Source: Vandiemenella viatica (Eukaryota; Arthropoda; Insecta; Orthoptera; Morabidae). Taken from it: 64,000 bases of DNA. This document shows, in pieces, positions 1-11,605 of this stretch. The stretch's first letter is position 1. Every line of letters starts with the position of its first letter. Below the pieces are notes generated by a model, which saw only the letters and a list, made by a program, of their open reading frames with translations, made no database searches and was not told the DNA's origin. The translations under genes and the position numbers were made by a program. Location of the stretch: positions 349,828,932-349,892,931 of the forward strand of contig JARYHS010008074.1 of the NCBI GenBank assembly GCA_031002005.1, read 5' to 3'.

Positions 1-937
1 GTTAAAGGAACCTCATCAGTGTGCAGCCCGCATTGACCGGCGCCTTGACCATTAAGAAGAAGTTGGGCTACCTAGTTTCGAGATGATATACAGAGTTTGT
101 GGACATTTAAGCTAGCAATGTGCTACGTGCAAAAACTGATTGATATGCATATTAATAATGTTCGTGTAGCTCAATGGACTCCCAGTTCATCATTCGACTA
201 CACAGTTCTAAGAAAATAACTTATTCCTTGTAATAATTTACTAATATCTGATGAGGTTAATAATATAGTAATTAAAAATTTGGGTGTTGATGTAACTACC
301 TGTATGTGAGAAGAATAAATAAAATATATTGTCTTTAATTCATTTTTTTTCATTTTATCCACCACACATTACAAAATTAATATATCATATTGTTGTTTTG
401 TATGTTCATGTTGGTATTATAGAACAGTCTCAAGAATAACTTTGTCTGACCAATCAGAGGATGTCAGCTCAGTGTTACAGATCAAAAAGTGGTGACCGTG
501 TGCTAAAAAGTTATTTTTAGAAGTTAATTTTTTGTAACTAAACAATTAATTAATTATAATAGTTTGATATATCAACTACACATTACAAAATGCTAGGAAA
601 AAATTACAGGTTTGGCAATAACAATTGTCAACAGCAAGCAACCACTCTCACATTCGAATTCCCCACCCTTTATCAATTATGACTATGTGAACTGCAGAGT
701 TTCCATGGTGGCACAGAATTTATACTCAGCCAGGTACGGTAAATTGGGTTGTGGAAAGTACTCGAGTCCAAGAATCATCTATGACGCGCGCATTCCAATC
801 TTAATGTACCGCATGTCGAGACGAAAGTATTCTTGCTCGACCTACATATCGAGCAGCAACCTGTATAAAATAAAAGTCTGGAAAATTATCACCTATTCAC
901 ATTAATTCCAAGAGCCAGTTTTCAAGAGAAACAGTAT
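1..937. other. Unassigned AT-rich sequence
   Basis: No coding region, terminal repeat or known TE motif could be recognised here. An open frame at 612-905 has no domain signature and low-complexity composition, so it is not called as a gene. The interval ends where the 348-bp tandem duplication begins. Confidence 0.5.
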
Positions 938-1061
938 ACCCAAATTAACTCCAAAATTCTAGTATTTCCAGCATATCAAGCTTTTTCTTGGAGTGATTTC
1001 AGGAAATCATGATGATCTGATGTGCATTCGAACCCATCTCCTCCCGAAAGCTCTCCTACTA

Positions 1062-2382
1062 CGAGGGTTATTCCAAATTTAAGGTCCGATTCGCTGTAAC
1101 TATTTGAATTTGGCACCAAGGACAAAACAGGCATGCGCTCCGACTCCCGGCATGCCATGCGCGTCAAGCGCCGCCATTAGCGTTGTTACTGTTGCTGTGT
1201 GATGTTTGTAGTGTCAGTTCACAATGTTTAAGACAATTTATCGGCCCGCCGATTGTGAAGTAAGGGCACTGATACGGTTTTTGTCTGCAAGAAACGTTTC
1301 AGCGGCAGAAATTCATCGGCAGATTACTGAAGTTTACGGTCCTAACATAATGAGTGACAGTAAAGTGCGCAAGTGGGTGCGAGCTTTAAATGAAGGACAG
1401 GAAAATGTGCATGATGAACCACGGTCTGGCCGACCATCAGTGATTTCAGAAGATTTGGTCAATGCGGTTGACCAAAAAATTCGTGAAGATCGACGATTCA
1501 CTATTTCAGATCTCGAAATACTCGTACGAGTAGATTTCCCGAATGTGAGTAGAACGACTTTGTATACAATTGTGTCTGAAAATTTGAATTTTCACAAATT
1601 GTGTGCCCGTTGGGTTCCCAGGCTGCTTACTGAGTCCCAACAAATGGAAAGAATGGCTTATGCTCTTGTTTTTTTTGGAGCGATATTATAAGGAAGGTGA
1701 CAGTCTTTTAGACCATATTGTCACAGGGGATGAGACACGGGTTTCTCACATAACCCCCGAGTCTAAACGTCAGTCGATGGAATGGCGTCACACGTCATCG
1801 CCAGTCAAGGTCAAGGCAAAGCAGACAATCTCAACACGCAAGGTTATGGCGACCGTGTTTTGGGATAGACATGGAGTATTGATAGTCGACTTTATGGAAA
1901 GAGGGACAACTATCAATAAAGCAGCCTACTGCGCTACTCTGACTAAACTTCGACGTGCAATCCAGAATAAGCGACGTGGTCTGTTGTCGTCTGGAGTGTT
2001 GTTGTTGCATGACAATGCAAGACCCCATACTTCGAAAGAAACGCAAGCTCTAATCAAGAAATTTGGATGGGAACAGCTTGACCACCCACCATACAGCCCG
2101 GATTTGGCGCCAAGTGATTTCCACTTGTTCCGCTACCTAAAGGAGTTTCTTGGCGGCAAGCGTTTCGACACAGATGATGAAGTGAAAGAAGCAGTTAAAA
2201 ACTGGTTATCTTCGCAGGCTTAAGCATTCAAAAGTTTGTTGAACGATGTGACAAATGTTTAAATAAGCATAGAAATTATGTAGAAAAATAGAGAAATATG
2301 CAAGGAATGTAAATAAAACAAAACAATTGTTTTTGATTTTTTTTTTTTTCTTAACCGGACCTTACTTTTGGAATAACCCTCG
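1062..2382 (+). mobile_element. mariner element with intact TIRs and TA target duplication
   Basis: The element is 1321 bp and begins CGAGGGTTATTCCAAA; its right end is the inverse, TTTGGAATAACCCTCG. The inverted repeats extend about 28 bp with a few mismatches. It is flanked by TA at 1060-1061 and 2383-2384, as expected for Tc1/mariner. A single transposase gene fills the interior on the + strand. Near-complete TIRs and a long, lightly damaged coding region suggest a fairly young copy, although it cannot make an intact transposase. Confidence 0.93.
1224..2291 (+). pseudogene. mariner transposase, two frameshifts
   Basis: The N-terminal half (1224 to about 1670) has the paired helix-turn-helix DNA-binding region, including a GRPSVI-type linker. 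The C-terminal half carries the mariner D,D34D catalytic core: TGDET near 1727-1741, LLHDNARPHT near 2005-2034, and HPPYSPDLAPSDFHLF near 2083-2130. I count 34 residues between the second and third Asp. The usual W of TGDETWVSH is R here. A run of eight Ts near 1668-1675 shifts the frame by one base. A second shift near 2222 puts the conserved C-terminal tail ending YVEK in another frame, with its stop at 2289-2291. The product would be truncated and inactive unless the shifts are sequencing errors. Confidence 0.92.
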
Positions 2383-3125
2383 TACTTCTCGGGTGGTGAC
2401 TACTGTTAGGATTGTTAATTAAAATTCATACATACAGTAAAAAATTAGGTTCATATAACTTAGCAGTCAATAGAATTGTGTGATTACCATACGTAGTCTT
2501 TTGCGATGAAAATAATATGGCGCGTCTTACTTGGATGCCCGGTGCCTGTGACGTCCTTAATATTAGAGAAGGTATTTGCTAATTAACGAGCAATACGGAA
2601 TCGCATGACCCAAGTTAACTCCGAAATTCTAGTATTTCCAGCATATCAAGCTTTTTCTTGGAGTGATTTCAGGAAATCATGATGATTTGATGTACATTCG
2701 TCCCCATGTCCTCCCGAAAGCTCTCCTTCCACGCTCGGGTGCTGACTACTGTTAGGATTGTTAATTAAAATACATACATACATTAAAAAATTTGGTTCAT
2801 ATAACTTAGCAGTCAATAGAATTGTGTGATTACCATATGTACTCTTTTGCGATGAAAATAATATGGCGCGTCATACTTGGATGCCCGGTGCCTGTGACGT
2901 CCTTAATGTTAAAGAAGGTGTATGCTAATTAACGAGCAATACGGAATCGCCTGATGATCCGTTATACTCCTGCGGAATTGAGGCCAATGCTTTGCGCTGT
3001 ACGGCTGTGACGTCACACACAAATTGAGGTCGTGGGCTGTACCCCACGAGCTGCGGTCCGGATCCTGGGAAAAGTGGGTCACCGAATAACGTAATATGGC
3101 CCAGCTAATACGTCTCCTACCTACT

Positions 3126-3195
3126 CTAACCAAACTTTATAATCCATCTCTCTTACTTCTCTGGTATATTCTCTCATCATCCTCTCCAACCAATA
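3126..3195 (-). mobile_element. LINE-A 3' fragment
   Basis: A short stretch reads like the antisense of the LINE-A segment at 20345-20410 ('accaaagttttgtaacccaattcc...' versus 'accaaactttataatccatctc...'). It is too short and diverged to show coding. Its identity rests only on resemblance to the other LINE-A copies in this window. Confidence 0.5.
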
Positions 3196-3240
3196 AAATT
3201 ACTGTCCTATTTCATTTCTGATAGCTGTCTCCAATATTTC

Positions 3241-3515
3241 TGGAAATGCTACGCACAACAAAATTTACCAGCTCCTAAAAATAAAAACAGCAAAACACAA
3301 ATTGGTTTTCAAAAGGGCCACACAACAGAACAAGCCATATTTACATTCACCGACAATATTTTATACGAAATAAATGGGAACATTTTGTGAATCATATAAA
3401 GCGTTTAACTGTTTTAATAATTAAATTCTCATACAAAAATTAAAGGATTATGGTATAGATGGCATAGTTAATAAACGTATTAGTTCTTACCTTTTAAACC
3501 AAAAGTGTTATTTGA
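3241..3515 (+). pseudogene. Jockey/CR1-like reverse transcriptase fragment
   Basis: An open stretch contains IGFQKGHTTEQAIFTFTD followed by an ILYEI segment. This matches the RT block usually written FGFRxGHSTxxAI...TD in jockey- and CR1-type LINEs. A stop at about 3388 and frame changes interrupt it. Downstream, the other frame resembles the KAFD and KL..YGI...SYL blocks. It is a small remnant with no defined ends and differs from the other LINE families here. Confidence 0.65.
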
Positions 3516-3689
3516 AAATTTTAATAATGCGTCACGTGGTTCACAGTTTTCTGCGTGGTGGTTCATCAGATGTGAAGCGGCTCTGAGCCCACCATTGTTT
3601 TATATATATATATATCCACCTCCAGTGAACGTCCTGCAGATGTGCAGAGTAGGTGGGAAATAGGACCAACAAAGCACTAAAGCCTTCCA

Positions 3690-5770
3690 TCCGGCTATGC
3701 TCTGGAACTCAACAATCCAATTGTATCATCTGTATACCTTATATGAGGAATACTACAGCCACCCTCAACTTCCAATAATCATGATGAATCAACTAGGAAA
3801 TAACCTACTACTCCAGGCCCCCGTCAGTGTTCTGGGTTCTCCTGGTCATAGGATTCTGGGGGACCATGAAGATCGTGAAGTGAAGGATCGGAGCTTCCCG
3901 AAACCTCTACGTAAACACTACATCGGCACGCTCAATGCAAATACTTTTGTAAAAATGGGCAAACTTAAACAACTCACAAACACACTACAATAATTTCACG
4001 GAGAGCGGTGGATGAGCGGTAACGTCCTGGCCTCGCATTCGGGAGGACGCGCGTTGGAATTCCAATCCGGGGATCCAGATTTGGAATTTCCAAGGTTTCC
4101 CATATGACTCTAGGCGAATGCCGGGATTCTTCCTTCAAAAGTCCATGTCCGAATTTTTCCCGTACCTTGCCGCAGTTCTTTCCCCTGTCTCATGACCACG
4201 ATGTTGACGAGGCGTAAAGTCATAAGGAAAAAAATAAGATCCTCGCAATACAGAATGTGCGATTCACATACGAGAACCATTTCAATATAGAAAATTATAG
4301 GATTTACAAGGGAAAACTCCAAGTAAGAAGAGGAACACCGACAATGTTTGGCACAGGATTTTCTTTCCACAAATCTGTCATAGATAACGTCATAGACTCA
4401 ATATCAGGACGCATCTCCAGGCTCTCTTTCAAATCAGGGAACAAAAGATACACAATTATCAATGCTCACGCACCCAAAAATGATCAAAACAGAAAGAAGT
4501 CACACGAATGATCAAAACAGAAAGAAGTCACACGAAGCTGAAGATTTTTGGGAAGATATAGAGGAGGCTACCAACAAAATACTCGAAACACGTGTAAAAA
4601 TTGTACTGTGGGACTTCAATGAACATTAGGCAAAGAGAAAAAATACAGAAAAATCACAGGCCCATAAACAGCACATAATTGTATGAAAAAAATGGAGAAC
4701 ACCTTTTAAAGTAGACCTACTGTCAGAACTTTTCCTTAAAAATGATGTCAAGGCAATTTCAAAAACCCAGACGAATGCTTACAACTAGGATATCACCCAA
4801 CAACTTATGGGGGATTTTTTGGTAAATCATGTAGCCATACCTAGCAAAAGCAGAAGAGAAATTTTTAATGTGAAAATGCGTAAAGGATTCTTTGGCAAAT
4901 AAAGATTAGGCCAATTCCAAGAAGTTGTAAAACAACAATGAAGACTGTAACCAACTAACCAGATCCATAACATTTGAAGATAAACAGAAAAAAAGGTAAT
5001 TAAATAAATTAATGAAAACGCGACATAAAACTGGAAAGACCTCACAAATCAGTCCAAAAGCCAATGCATTAGGGATAACCTCCAAGAAAACGCAGATGCG
5101 TGATGAGACTATTGAACGAAGGATTCGGGGATGGACGAAAATCAACAGTAACAGAACAATAGAAACTTGGCAGCAATTTCACACAGTCCAGAAACAATCC
5201 TCGAAAGAAATCAGAACAGAAAAACGTTCATACGCAAAATAAAGGATACAAGGAAGACTTCAAAAGAGATAATACAAGAAACTTCGATAAAACTTTCACA
5301 GAAAATATTACAGGCTACCAATCTCCAAACTTTTGTTTCAAAAGACCAAATTATTCCCTTAAAACAATACGAAAGCACACTGCAAAATTCTCGCAAGATA
5401 CTTTGAAAATCTCCTCAACTGCGAGAAACCAACAGGGAAATTGACACCAACAAAAACTGCACCAAATCTTGGCTCTACACCACCCACACTGGAAGAGATA
5501 AAGGAGATCATGAAACAACTAAAATCCAACAGTGCACCGGGAGAAGATGGCATTATGGCCGAGATCTGGAAGCTTGGAAACGAAAATATCACAAAGAAAA
5601 TTCATAAAATTATAACAGATATTTGGGTCATAGAGAAAATCCCACAAGAATGGAAATGCGCATTAATCCATGCCTTACATAAAATGGTGACAAGACGGAT
5701 CCCAAGAATTACAGACGTATGTCATAGCTGCCATTCACTTTCCAAATCCTCTTGTAATATATCCTAAATT
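3690..5770 (+). mobile_element. LINE-E non-LTR retrotransposon, 5' part (endonuclease to early RT)
   Basis: The endonuclease begins in 3697-3993 (IGTLNANTFVKMGKLKQL). It resumes after a SINE at 4257-4511 (NYRIYKGK, then ISGRISRLSFKSGNKRYTII and NAHAP). This is the EEP fold of craniofacial-development-protein-2-like LINE ORFs. Decayed linker follows, then the start of RT at 5441-5700 with LKSNSAPGEDGIMAEIWK and IPQEWKCALI. Stops and shifts are numerous. The match ends near 5760 and the next RT block appears at 8240, so the two parts are probably one element split by a later insertion. Confidence 0.8.
3999..4236 (+). mobile_element. SINE-A copy 1 (tRNA-derived) inside LINE-E endonuclease
   Basis: The copy starts with a tRNA-like head (box A region near 4010, decayed box B near 4055) followed by the family body 'cca(a/t)ggtttcc...gccgggat(g/t)cttccttcaaaa...gttgacgaggcgtaaag'. 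It separates two parts of the LINE-E endonuclease that join in homology. This copy is more diverged than those at 54169 and 41754. Confidence 0.85.
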
Positions 5771-5890
5771 TTGTTCATATATCATCAAAATTTGTTTAAA
5801 GAGAGTCGAGCTAACTTCAATTCTATTACAAAACATGTTTTAAAGTCATTTTCTTACAAGTTTCAAGGAATAGGCAGAAGTATAGACCAG

Positions 5891-6628
5891 TGGCGTAGCT
5901 AGCGTGGGTGACACCCGGGCGGATATCGATGTGTGTCACCCCTCGAAAATTTTAAATTCAAAATTAAGTAAAATATAATATATTGTAAGTGTAAAAATAT
6001 CATATTAATAAAATATAATTAAATAAACATGTATTGTTATTAAAAAGTATAGTTAATAAAATTTAATATTAACCTCATTTAAAAAAACACAATAAACTAA
6101 AAACAATCTTCTCTTTTTGCTTTAACAGCTGCAAAATCGTAATCACATCTTCAAAATTATCAATTTTAGTTACTTCATGTTCAATAGTCAATATGGCAAG
6201 ATTTTAGCCACGTGTTGTCACCGGTGATCGAAAGTGGTTATAGAGAGGCCTCTGAAGATCGGGCCTCAGTCCGACACTCGGCCGTCATTGGATTGGTTTA
6301 TGTTTTGACGGTGCGGATCAGTATCGGCCAGCTAGATGTGGAGAAGCGCATCGAGAGAGTTCGGAAATTTACCTTCCCTTACGACTAAATGTTGTTTTCA
6401 TGTTATTATTTGCCTTAAAAAAAGTTTTTTTTTTTCATCCATGTTCATCAGATGTTCGTAAAATGTAGAAAAGTCTTAGCATCTTCGCATTAAAAAAATC
6501 AGAGCTTTGCCAGAGTCGAGACCATTTTTACGACCCACACAAATTGCAGCCGAAATCCGCATTTGTAACCGAACCTCCCACACCCGAATAGCGCGCCGTA
6601 ACCAGGAGCAAGACTAATCTAGAAGTAC
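5891..6628 (-). mobile_element. hAT element terminus with transposase C-terminal tail
   Basis: It starts CAGTGGCGTAGCTAG, the same terminal motif as the MITEs at 39870 and 56414. On the minus strand near 6108-6210 lies a short tail (LAILTIEHEV, then with a shift DFAAVKAKRED and a stop), typical of the C-terminus of ZMYM1-like hAT transposases. The sequence runs into the assembly gap, so the other end and target duplication are not visible. It probably lies inside LINE-E. Confidence 0.65.
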
Positions 6629-7628
6629 NNNNNNNNNNNNNNNNNNNNNNNNNNNNNNNNNNNNNNNNNNNNNNNNNNNNNNNNNNNNNNNNNNNNNNNN
6701 NNNNNNNNNNNNNNNNNNNNNNNNNNNNNNNNNNNNNNNNNNNNNNNNNNNNNNNNNNNNNNNNNNNNNNNNNNNNNNNNNNNNNNNNNNNNNNNNNNNN
6801 NNNNNNNNNNNNNNNNNNNNNNNNNNNNNNNNNNNNNNNNNNNNNNNNNNNNNNNNNNNNNNNNNNNNNNNNNNNNNNNNNNNNNNNNNNNNNNNNNNNN
6901 NNNNNNNNNNNNNNNNNNNNNNNNNNNNNNNNNNNNNNNNNNNNNNNNNNNNNNNNNNNNNNNNNNNNNNNNNNNNNNNNNNNNNNNNNNNNNNNNNNNN
7001 NNNNNNNNNNNNNNNNNNNNNNNNNNNNNNNNNNNNNNNNNNNNNNNNNNNNNNNNNNNNNNNNNNNNNNNNNNNNNNNNNNNNNNNNNNNNNNNNNNNN
7101 NNNNNNNNNNNNNNNNNNNNNNNNNNNNNNNNNNNNNNNNNNNNNNNNNNNNNNNNNNNNNNNNNNNNNNNNNNNNNNNNNNNNNNNNNNNNNNNNNNNN
7201 NNNNNNNNNNNNNNNNNNNNNNNNNNNNNNNNNNNNNNNNNNNNNNNNNNNNNNNNNNNNNNNNNNNNNNNNNNNNNNNNNNNNNNNNNNNNNNNNNNNN
7301 NNNNNNNNNNNNNNNNNNNNNNNNNNNNNNNNNNNNNNNNNNNNNNNNNNNNNNNNNNNNNNNNNNNNNNNNNNNNNNNNNNNNNNNNNNNNNNNNNNNN
7401 NNNNNNNNNNNNNNNNNNNNNNNNNNNNNNNNNNNNNNNNNNNNNNNNNNNNNNNNNNNNNNNNNNNNNNNNNNNNNNNNNNNNNNNNNNNNNNNNNNNN
7501 NNNNNNNNNNNNNNNNNNNNNNNNNNNNNNNNNNNNNNNNNNNNNNNNNNNNNNNNNNNNNNNNNNNNNNNNNNNNNNNNNNNNNNNNNNNNNNNNNNNN
7601 NNNNNNNNNNNNNNNNNNNNNNNNNNNN
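6629..7628. other. Assembly gap of 1000 N
   Basis: The stretch is exactly 1000 N. A round number usually means a gap of unknown size placed by scaffolding. The missing sequence should contain the rest of the hAT element that starts at 5891. Confidence 0.99.
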
Positions 7629-8239
7629 TTTTTTATCCGGATCAGATCAGTTTTGATATTTAAGCTTCAGACTACCTCTCACCAAAATTTCGAGTTGATT
7701 AGAAGAAAAATTAATTCGGAAAGTTTAGGATATTTCTCAATTCACCGGATACTTGCGCAAGGAACTCCAGAAGGCGGGGAGGAGGACAGTTGTTGGCAAG
7801 CACTTGTAGGAGAAGCCACGCAGGGCTTATCACCGTTTTGGCGTGTGTAGTGGACAAGAACAGAAAATTTGATGTAGGCGCGCTTCTAGTCCGTCGGCCA
7901 TGTTTGGTCCTAGTATCATACACGGTGCCTCAGTAGATTCAATCTCTGTGTAGCTGAACATTTATCAGTTAGGGGTTTTAGGGAGTTGACAGACGCTTGT
8001 ATCAAGGTTCAAACTTGCAATCATTTTTATTTGGAAAAGAAGATCCAATTGCTGCAGATTGATATACGAGTGATGTAAATTTTTGAAGAATACAATGTTT
8101 TTAAAATTATCTGGAAGTCTACAGTGATCTTTATTTCAACCACGTACCTTCTCTAGTTGATGTTAACAGCTAGATGGCGACCGATTAACAATATACCCTT
8201 TAGGCTACTCTATCGGTCATAGCTCAGACTAAACTATTG
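7629..8239. other. Unassigned sequence after the gap
   Basis: This moderately GC-balanced stretch has no recognisable domain or terminal repeat. It lies between the gap and the resumption of LINE-E. It could be the remainder of the element inserted in LINE-E or a misjoined contig end. Confidence 0.4.
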
Positions 8240-8694
8240 TGTACTAACCCCACATGAAGCAAGGTTCTGACACTCTCCAAAGCACTACTCAACAGGCTAG
8301 AACCTCAGGCAGATACACAGATAGGTGAATACCAGGCAGGCTATAGAAAAGGATGATCATGCATCGAAAATATCTGGAACCTGAGAACACTCCTGAAGAT
8401 AAGACAAACAAACAATACCGTAATAACATTTGTGGATTTCAAGAAGGCATAACGACTCATAGACAAACACTCTTTGACAAAATGAAAGAATACGACATAT
8501 ACCAGAATACAAGGGCTCTGATACAACAAACACTCACTGATACCACATCTAAAATAAAATTTGCGGGAGAAACATCAGAACCATTCGAAATTTGCACATG
8601 AGCCAAGCAAAGAGATTGACTATCAGAGATTTTATTCAACATGGTATTGGACAAGGTTATAAAACAAAGGGAAACACAAATCAAAGAAATGTAG
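8240..8694 (+). mobile_element. LINE-E, central RT part
   Basis: The frames read LLNRLEPQADTQIGEYQAGY, then KIRQTNKQY, then TLFDKMKEYD and ALIQQTLTDTTSKIKFAGE, and finally an MVLDKVIKQRETQ frame. These are consecutive RT blocks (palm and thumb) of the same LINE type as 3690-5770. Several stops are present. The fragment ends at the TTA beside the Harbinger-like repeat at 8698. Confidence 0.8.
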
Positions 8695-8697
8695 TTA

Positions 8698-10300
8698 AAC
8701 GCCCGTTTAGACGACCCGTTCCCGGTCACCTGGTCCCGTTCCCCATATCATTTTCCTCCCGTCGACAGAGTGTTGTATTTAGACGGCCCGTCGGCCGGCT
8801 CCATCTGGTTGCTACCGCACTAGCGGCCTACCACCATGCGTATATCCATCTTGCACTGAAAATTGTACTTTTCATTTATTAGTAGTACTAGTAATAAAAT
8901 TAGTTAATTACAAATTTTGTTAATTTTCTCATAATTAAATTAAATATGTATGGCCTCATATTTATCAAAACCACAAATTCTTGTTGTAACCCTGACTGCT
9001 TGACACTGCGAAAAGCCTAGGAAAAAGAAAAAGATTGTGCCAGCAATTATATTTACAGAAGGCATACGTTTAGTCACATTAGACATCTTAGATGTTGTTG
9101 GATGAAGTCGATTTCAGGAATTTTAGCGGATGACACATGAAATGCCTCATTTCTCACTCCTTTTTTTTTATATGATAGAGGGCATGTGAAGTTAGAGTTG
9201 CCTACTATATTATGAAGTATGATACTTTATTTTTGGCTTTTATACTTCATACTTTTTCCTACCAATAAAGTATGCGAAAATATTTATTTCGAATAAAGTA
9301 TGCAATGTATGTAACTGAGCGTCGTTCTGCTAGTTTCACAACTCCTTCAAGAAAAAGTGCCTTTCGGCCAGAGAGGCAATAATAGTGGACCATTCATATT
9401 GTTGTACTATATATAGTCCACCTGTGTCCGCTCGCCGTTATTTCTGAACGGAACGGTGGATTGACAAGTGTAGAATTTGTGATTTCTTCTGTTTCTCTTT
9501 GTTTTGAGGTTGGAGTTTTCAATTGCATTTTTTCTTTTACACTGTTTAAAATGGCAAGACATTCAGAATCTGTTTGCGATAGTGATCATTCATACACCAG
9601 TAACTCCAAAGGAAGTAAAACTGAAGAAACCCAAAAAAAAAAATAATAATAAAAAAAAAAAATATATAAAGGTTTGTGGGAGAAAACATTTAACTGGAGG
9701 TTCAAAATAAAGTCTTTGCGAATTGCATTATCTGCACTGTAAGTTTTGCTATTGTGATACTAGACAGTTAAGTCAGTCAATACCGATTTTCAGAATATTT
9801 TGAGCATGATCTTCTGTTGAACAAATTGTAATATATTGTTTAAATGTGCCACACTGGTCAGAGGCGTAGGGTAGCTAACCTTACTTTAACACAAATAGTA
9901 TCATACTTTATATTTGGTCGGTATACGTTATCCTAGCCATAAAGTATGCGGAAATAATTTATTTTTGGTAAACTATGAATCAATTAATTTAAAAAAGGAC
10001 CTGTTAGTGCTTATGATCAAACGAAATAAATGTAAGATGGTGGGAAGGGAGAAACAGAACGTCCTTTAATTTAAAGATGAGTTTTCATTTATTTATAATA
10101 CAAGATTTAGAATGTGGCTCCAGCTGTAACACTTTGAAATGAAACCTAAAATTAATAGGTAGTCCCGTAAGCCAGAAAATATATGTATTTAAGGCAATAA
10201 ATAACTAAATTTAAAAATACTTTTTTCCCGTTTCTATACTTTTTATTTTCCTCTTCAACAGACAAATATACTTTATTTTTTTCTAAATCTAATGTTCTTT
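8698..10300 (+). mobile_element. REP-H copy 1: Harbinger-like MITE carrying a nested hAT relic
   Basis: The left end reads CGCCCGTTTAGACGACCCG next to TTA at 8695-8697. The same terminus occurs in inverse form at 16860-16877, 19055-19069 and 60900-60919, each next to TTA, which fits a PIF/Harbinger 3-bp target. The segment 8880-9190 aligns to 59590-59905 and, in reverse, to 16500-16700. The right end is not recognisable beyond about 10300, so this copy is right-truncated. Confidence 0.7.
9193..10290 (+). mobile_element. hAT relic nested in REP-H copy 1
   Basis: It begins TAGAGTTGCC after TGTGAAGT, matching the better preserved copy at 59906 (TATGGTTGCC after CGTGAGGT). Many 'aaagtat(g/a)' motifs mark its subterminal regions. 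It keeps about 500 bp (roughly 9455-9940) missing from the 59906 copy. That part includes a short frame starting MARHSESVCDSDHS at 9551, which could be the start of the original transposase. The right terminus is not clear. Confidence 0.65.
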
Positions 10301-10639
10301 GTCATCACCAATTATACTTTATTTGGAAAAAAATGTGTAAAATACACAATTATGGCGCGAGAAGTAATCTTTTTCACAAGAATTATAGATCACTTATATT
10401 CGTTCAAAAAGGAGTCAGGTATTCGTGGATACATAACTTCAACACGCTCCTAACTCACCTTAATCGTTTGGCGGGTGATGAGATTAATTTTAAGATAAAA
10501 ATTAAAACAAGTTTTACTTGACTATTCCGTCCCATCCGTAGATGAATTTCTTTCAAACGTATCTACAATATAATTTCCTATTTCTGGTGTAAATCCAGTG
10601 CTTTTAATTAAAGTACCTACATACTATTCTGTGATTGTT

Positions 10640-10970
10640 TCTTTCCCTACAACATTCCCAATCTGCTCTGCCTAGTTTAGCTCTCTGTCAGCAGACATTC
10701 GCAGATGTTAACATTTTATTCCTCCAACAAGCATTTTCTCCGGCACTGTATAATCATACGAATACCTAATAAGTTGATTCTTCTTGGCTTTTGTCTTCAT
10801 GCCATGCTTATTCACCCTGTTTAAATCACTTTGCATTGTTCATAATAATCTGTTGATGTAATACGAATACACAGCGTTATGTTATATGCAAATAACTTAA
10901 CTCTTGACTGTAGCTTAACAACAGAATCGTTCATTAGAATGATGAACAATTATGTCAATTGTTGCACATC
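10640..10970 (-). mobile_element. LINE-A fragment, diverged
   Basis: The stretch follows 20530-20760 at low identity, including the shared strings 'cctaataagttgattcttctt' and 'aacagaatcgttcattagaatgatgaa'. In sense orientation it covers the RT thumb region after the ADD box. Coding is destroyed. Confidence 0.6.
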
Positions 10971-10999
10971 TGCTATTTATCAAGAATTGCGGTATTTAC

Positions 11000-11425
11000 T
11001 CTGCCATCCAGCAATATACAGTAAAAATCGATTATCGATTATAATAGAGTTGTTTAATCTTTGACCATATCAACAAGTGTTTTCTTGTCGGAAATGTTTT
11101 GTAATGCAGAAATTGGTTGCGACGTGTGACAGATAGTGAAAAAGTAAGTGGCAAGAATAATGGAAATTGAATTTTCATGGGCCTCTCGTCGCAAACCGAA
11201 GCCACACTCTTAGTAATTTAGAATGCAGAAAGTAGCAAATATAGCAGTTTTCACATGATTTTTGTTGGTAAAAGAATTTTTAGTATTTAATAAAGGAAAA
11301 AGGTCGGTTCTTTTACAGATCGCGTCACAGTGCACGTATTTTTTCAAGTTTAGTAAGTGTTAATTTTATAGCAATATTAGCAAGGTTGAAATTGTTCCTA
11401 TACCAGAATGAGGAGTGACATTATT
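11000..11425. other. Unassigned AT-rich sequence
   Basis: No open frame, terminal repeat or similarity to the other repeats of the window could be seen. Confidence 0.4.
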
Positions 11426-11605
11426 ATTATTTATCTATTAGGATGGCGCTGATGCTCTGCTGCCTATTTCCACTCGCACATACTTACAATTCATACACAT
11501 ATTTACGTCAAATTACTTGATATGCTGGCATATATTGTTCATTAATTCCTTTGGTAATTTGTTCCAGTCCCTCTTTCCCCTACCTGCAGATTAAAACTCA
11601 CCACA

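Larger units (their letters stand above)
938..2957. repeat. 348-bp tandem duplication, first unit split by mariner
   Basis: Unit 1 is 938-1059 plus 2385-2608, and unit 2 is 2609-2957. Both contain the same long string from 'aactcc(a/g)aaattctagtatttcc' through 'ggcgcgtc(t/a)tacttgg' to 'taattaacgagcaatacgg', with only scattered substitutions. Removing the 1321-bp mariner and one TA from unit 1 leaves the same period as unit 2. Unit 2 therefore preserves the unoccupied target. The unit has no coding potential that I recognise. Confidence 0.85.

Noticed and set aside
612..905. 97-codon open frame
   Set aside because: No known motif, Ser/Tyr-rich low-complexity composition, no promoter or splice context; probably chance.
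8698..10300. Coding gene in the 8592-8882 frame
   Set aside because: It crosses the LINE-E/REP-H junction at 8695, so it cannot be one gene.
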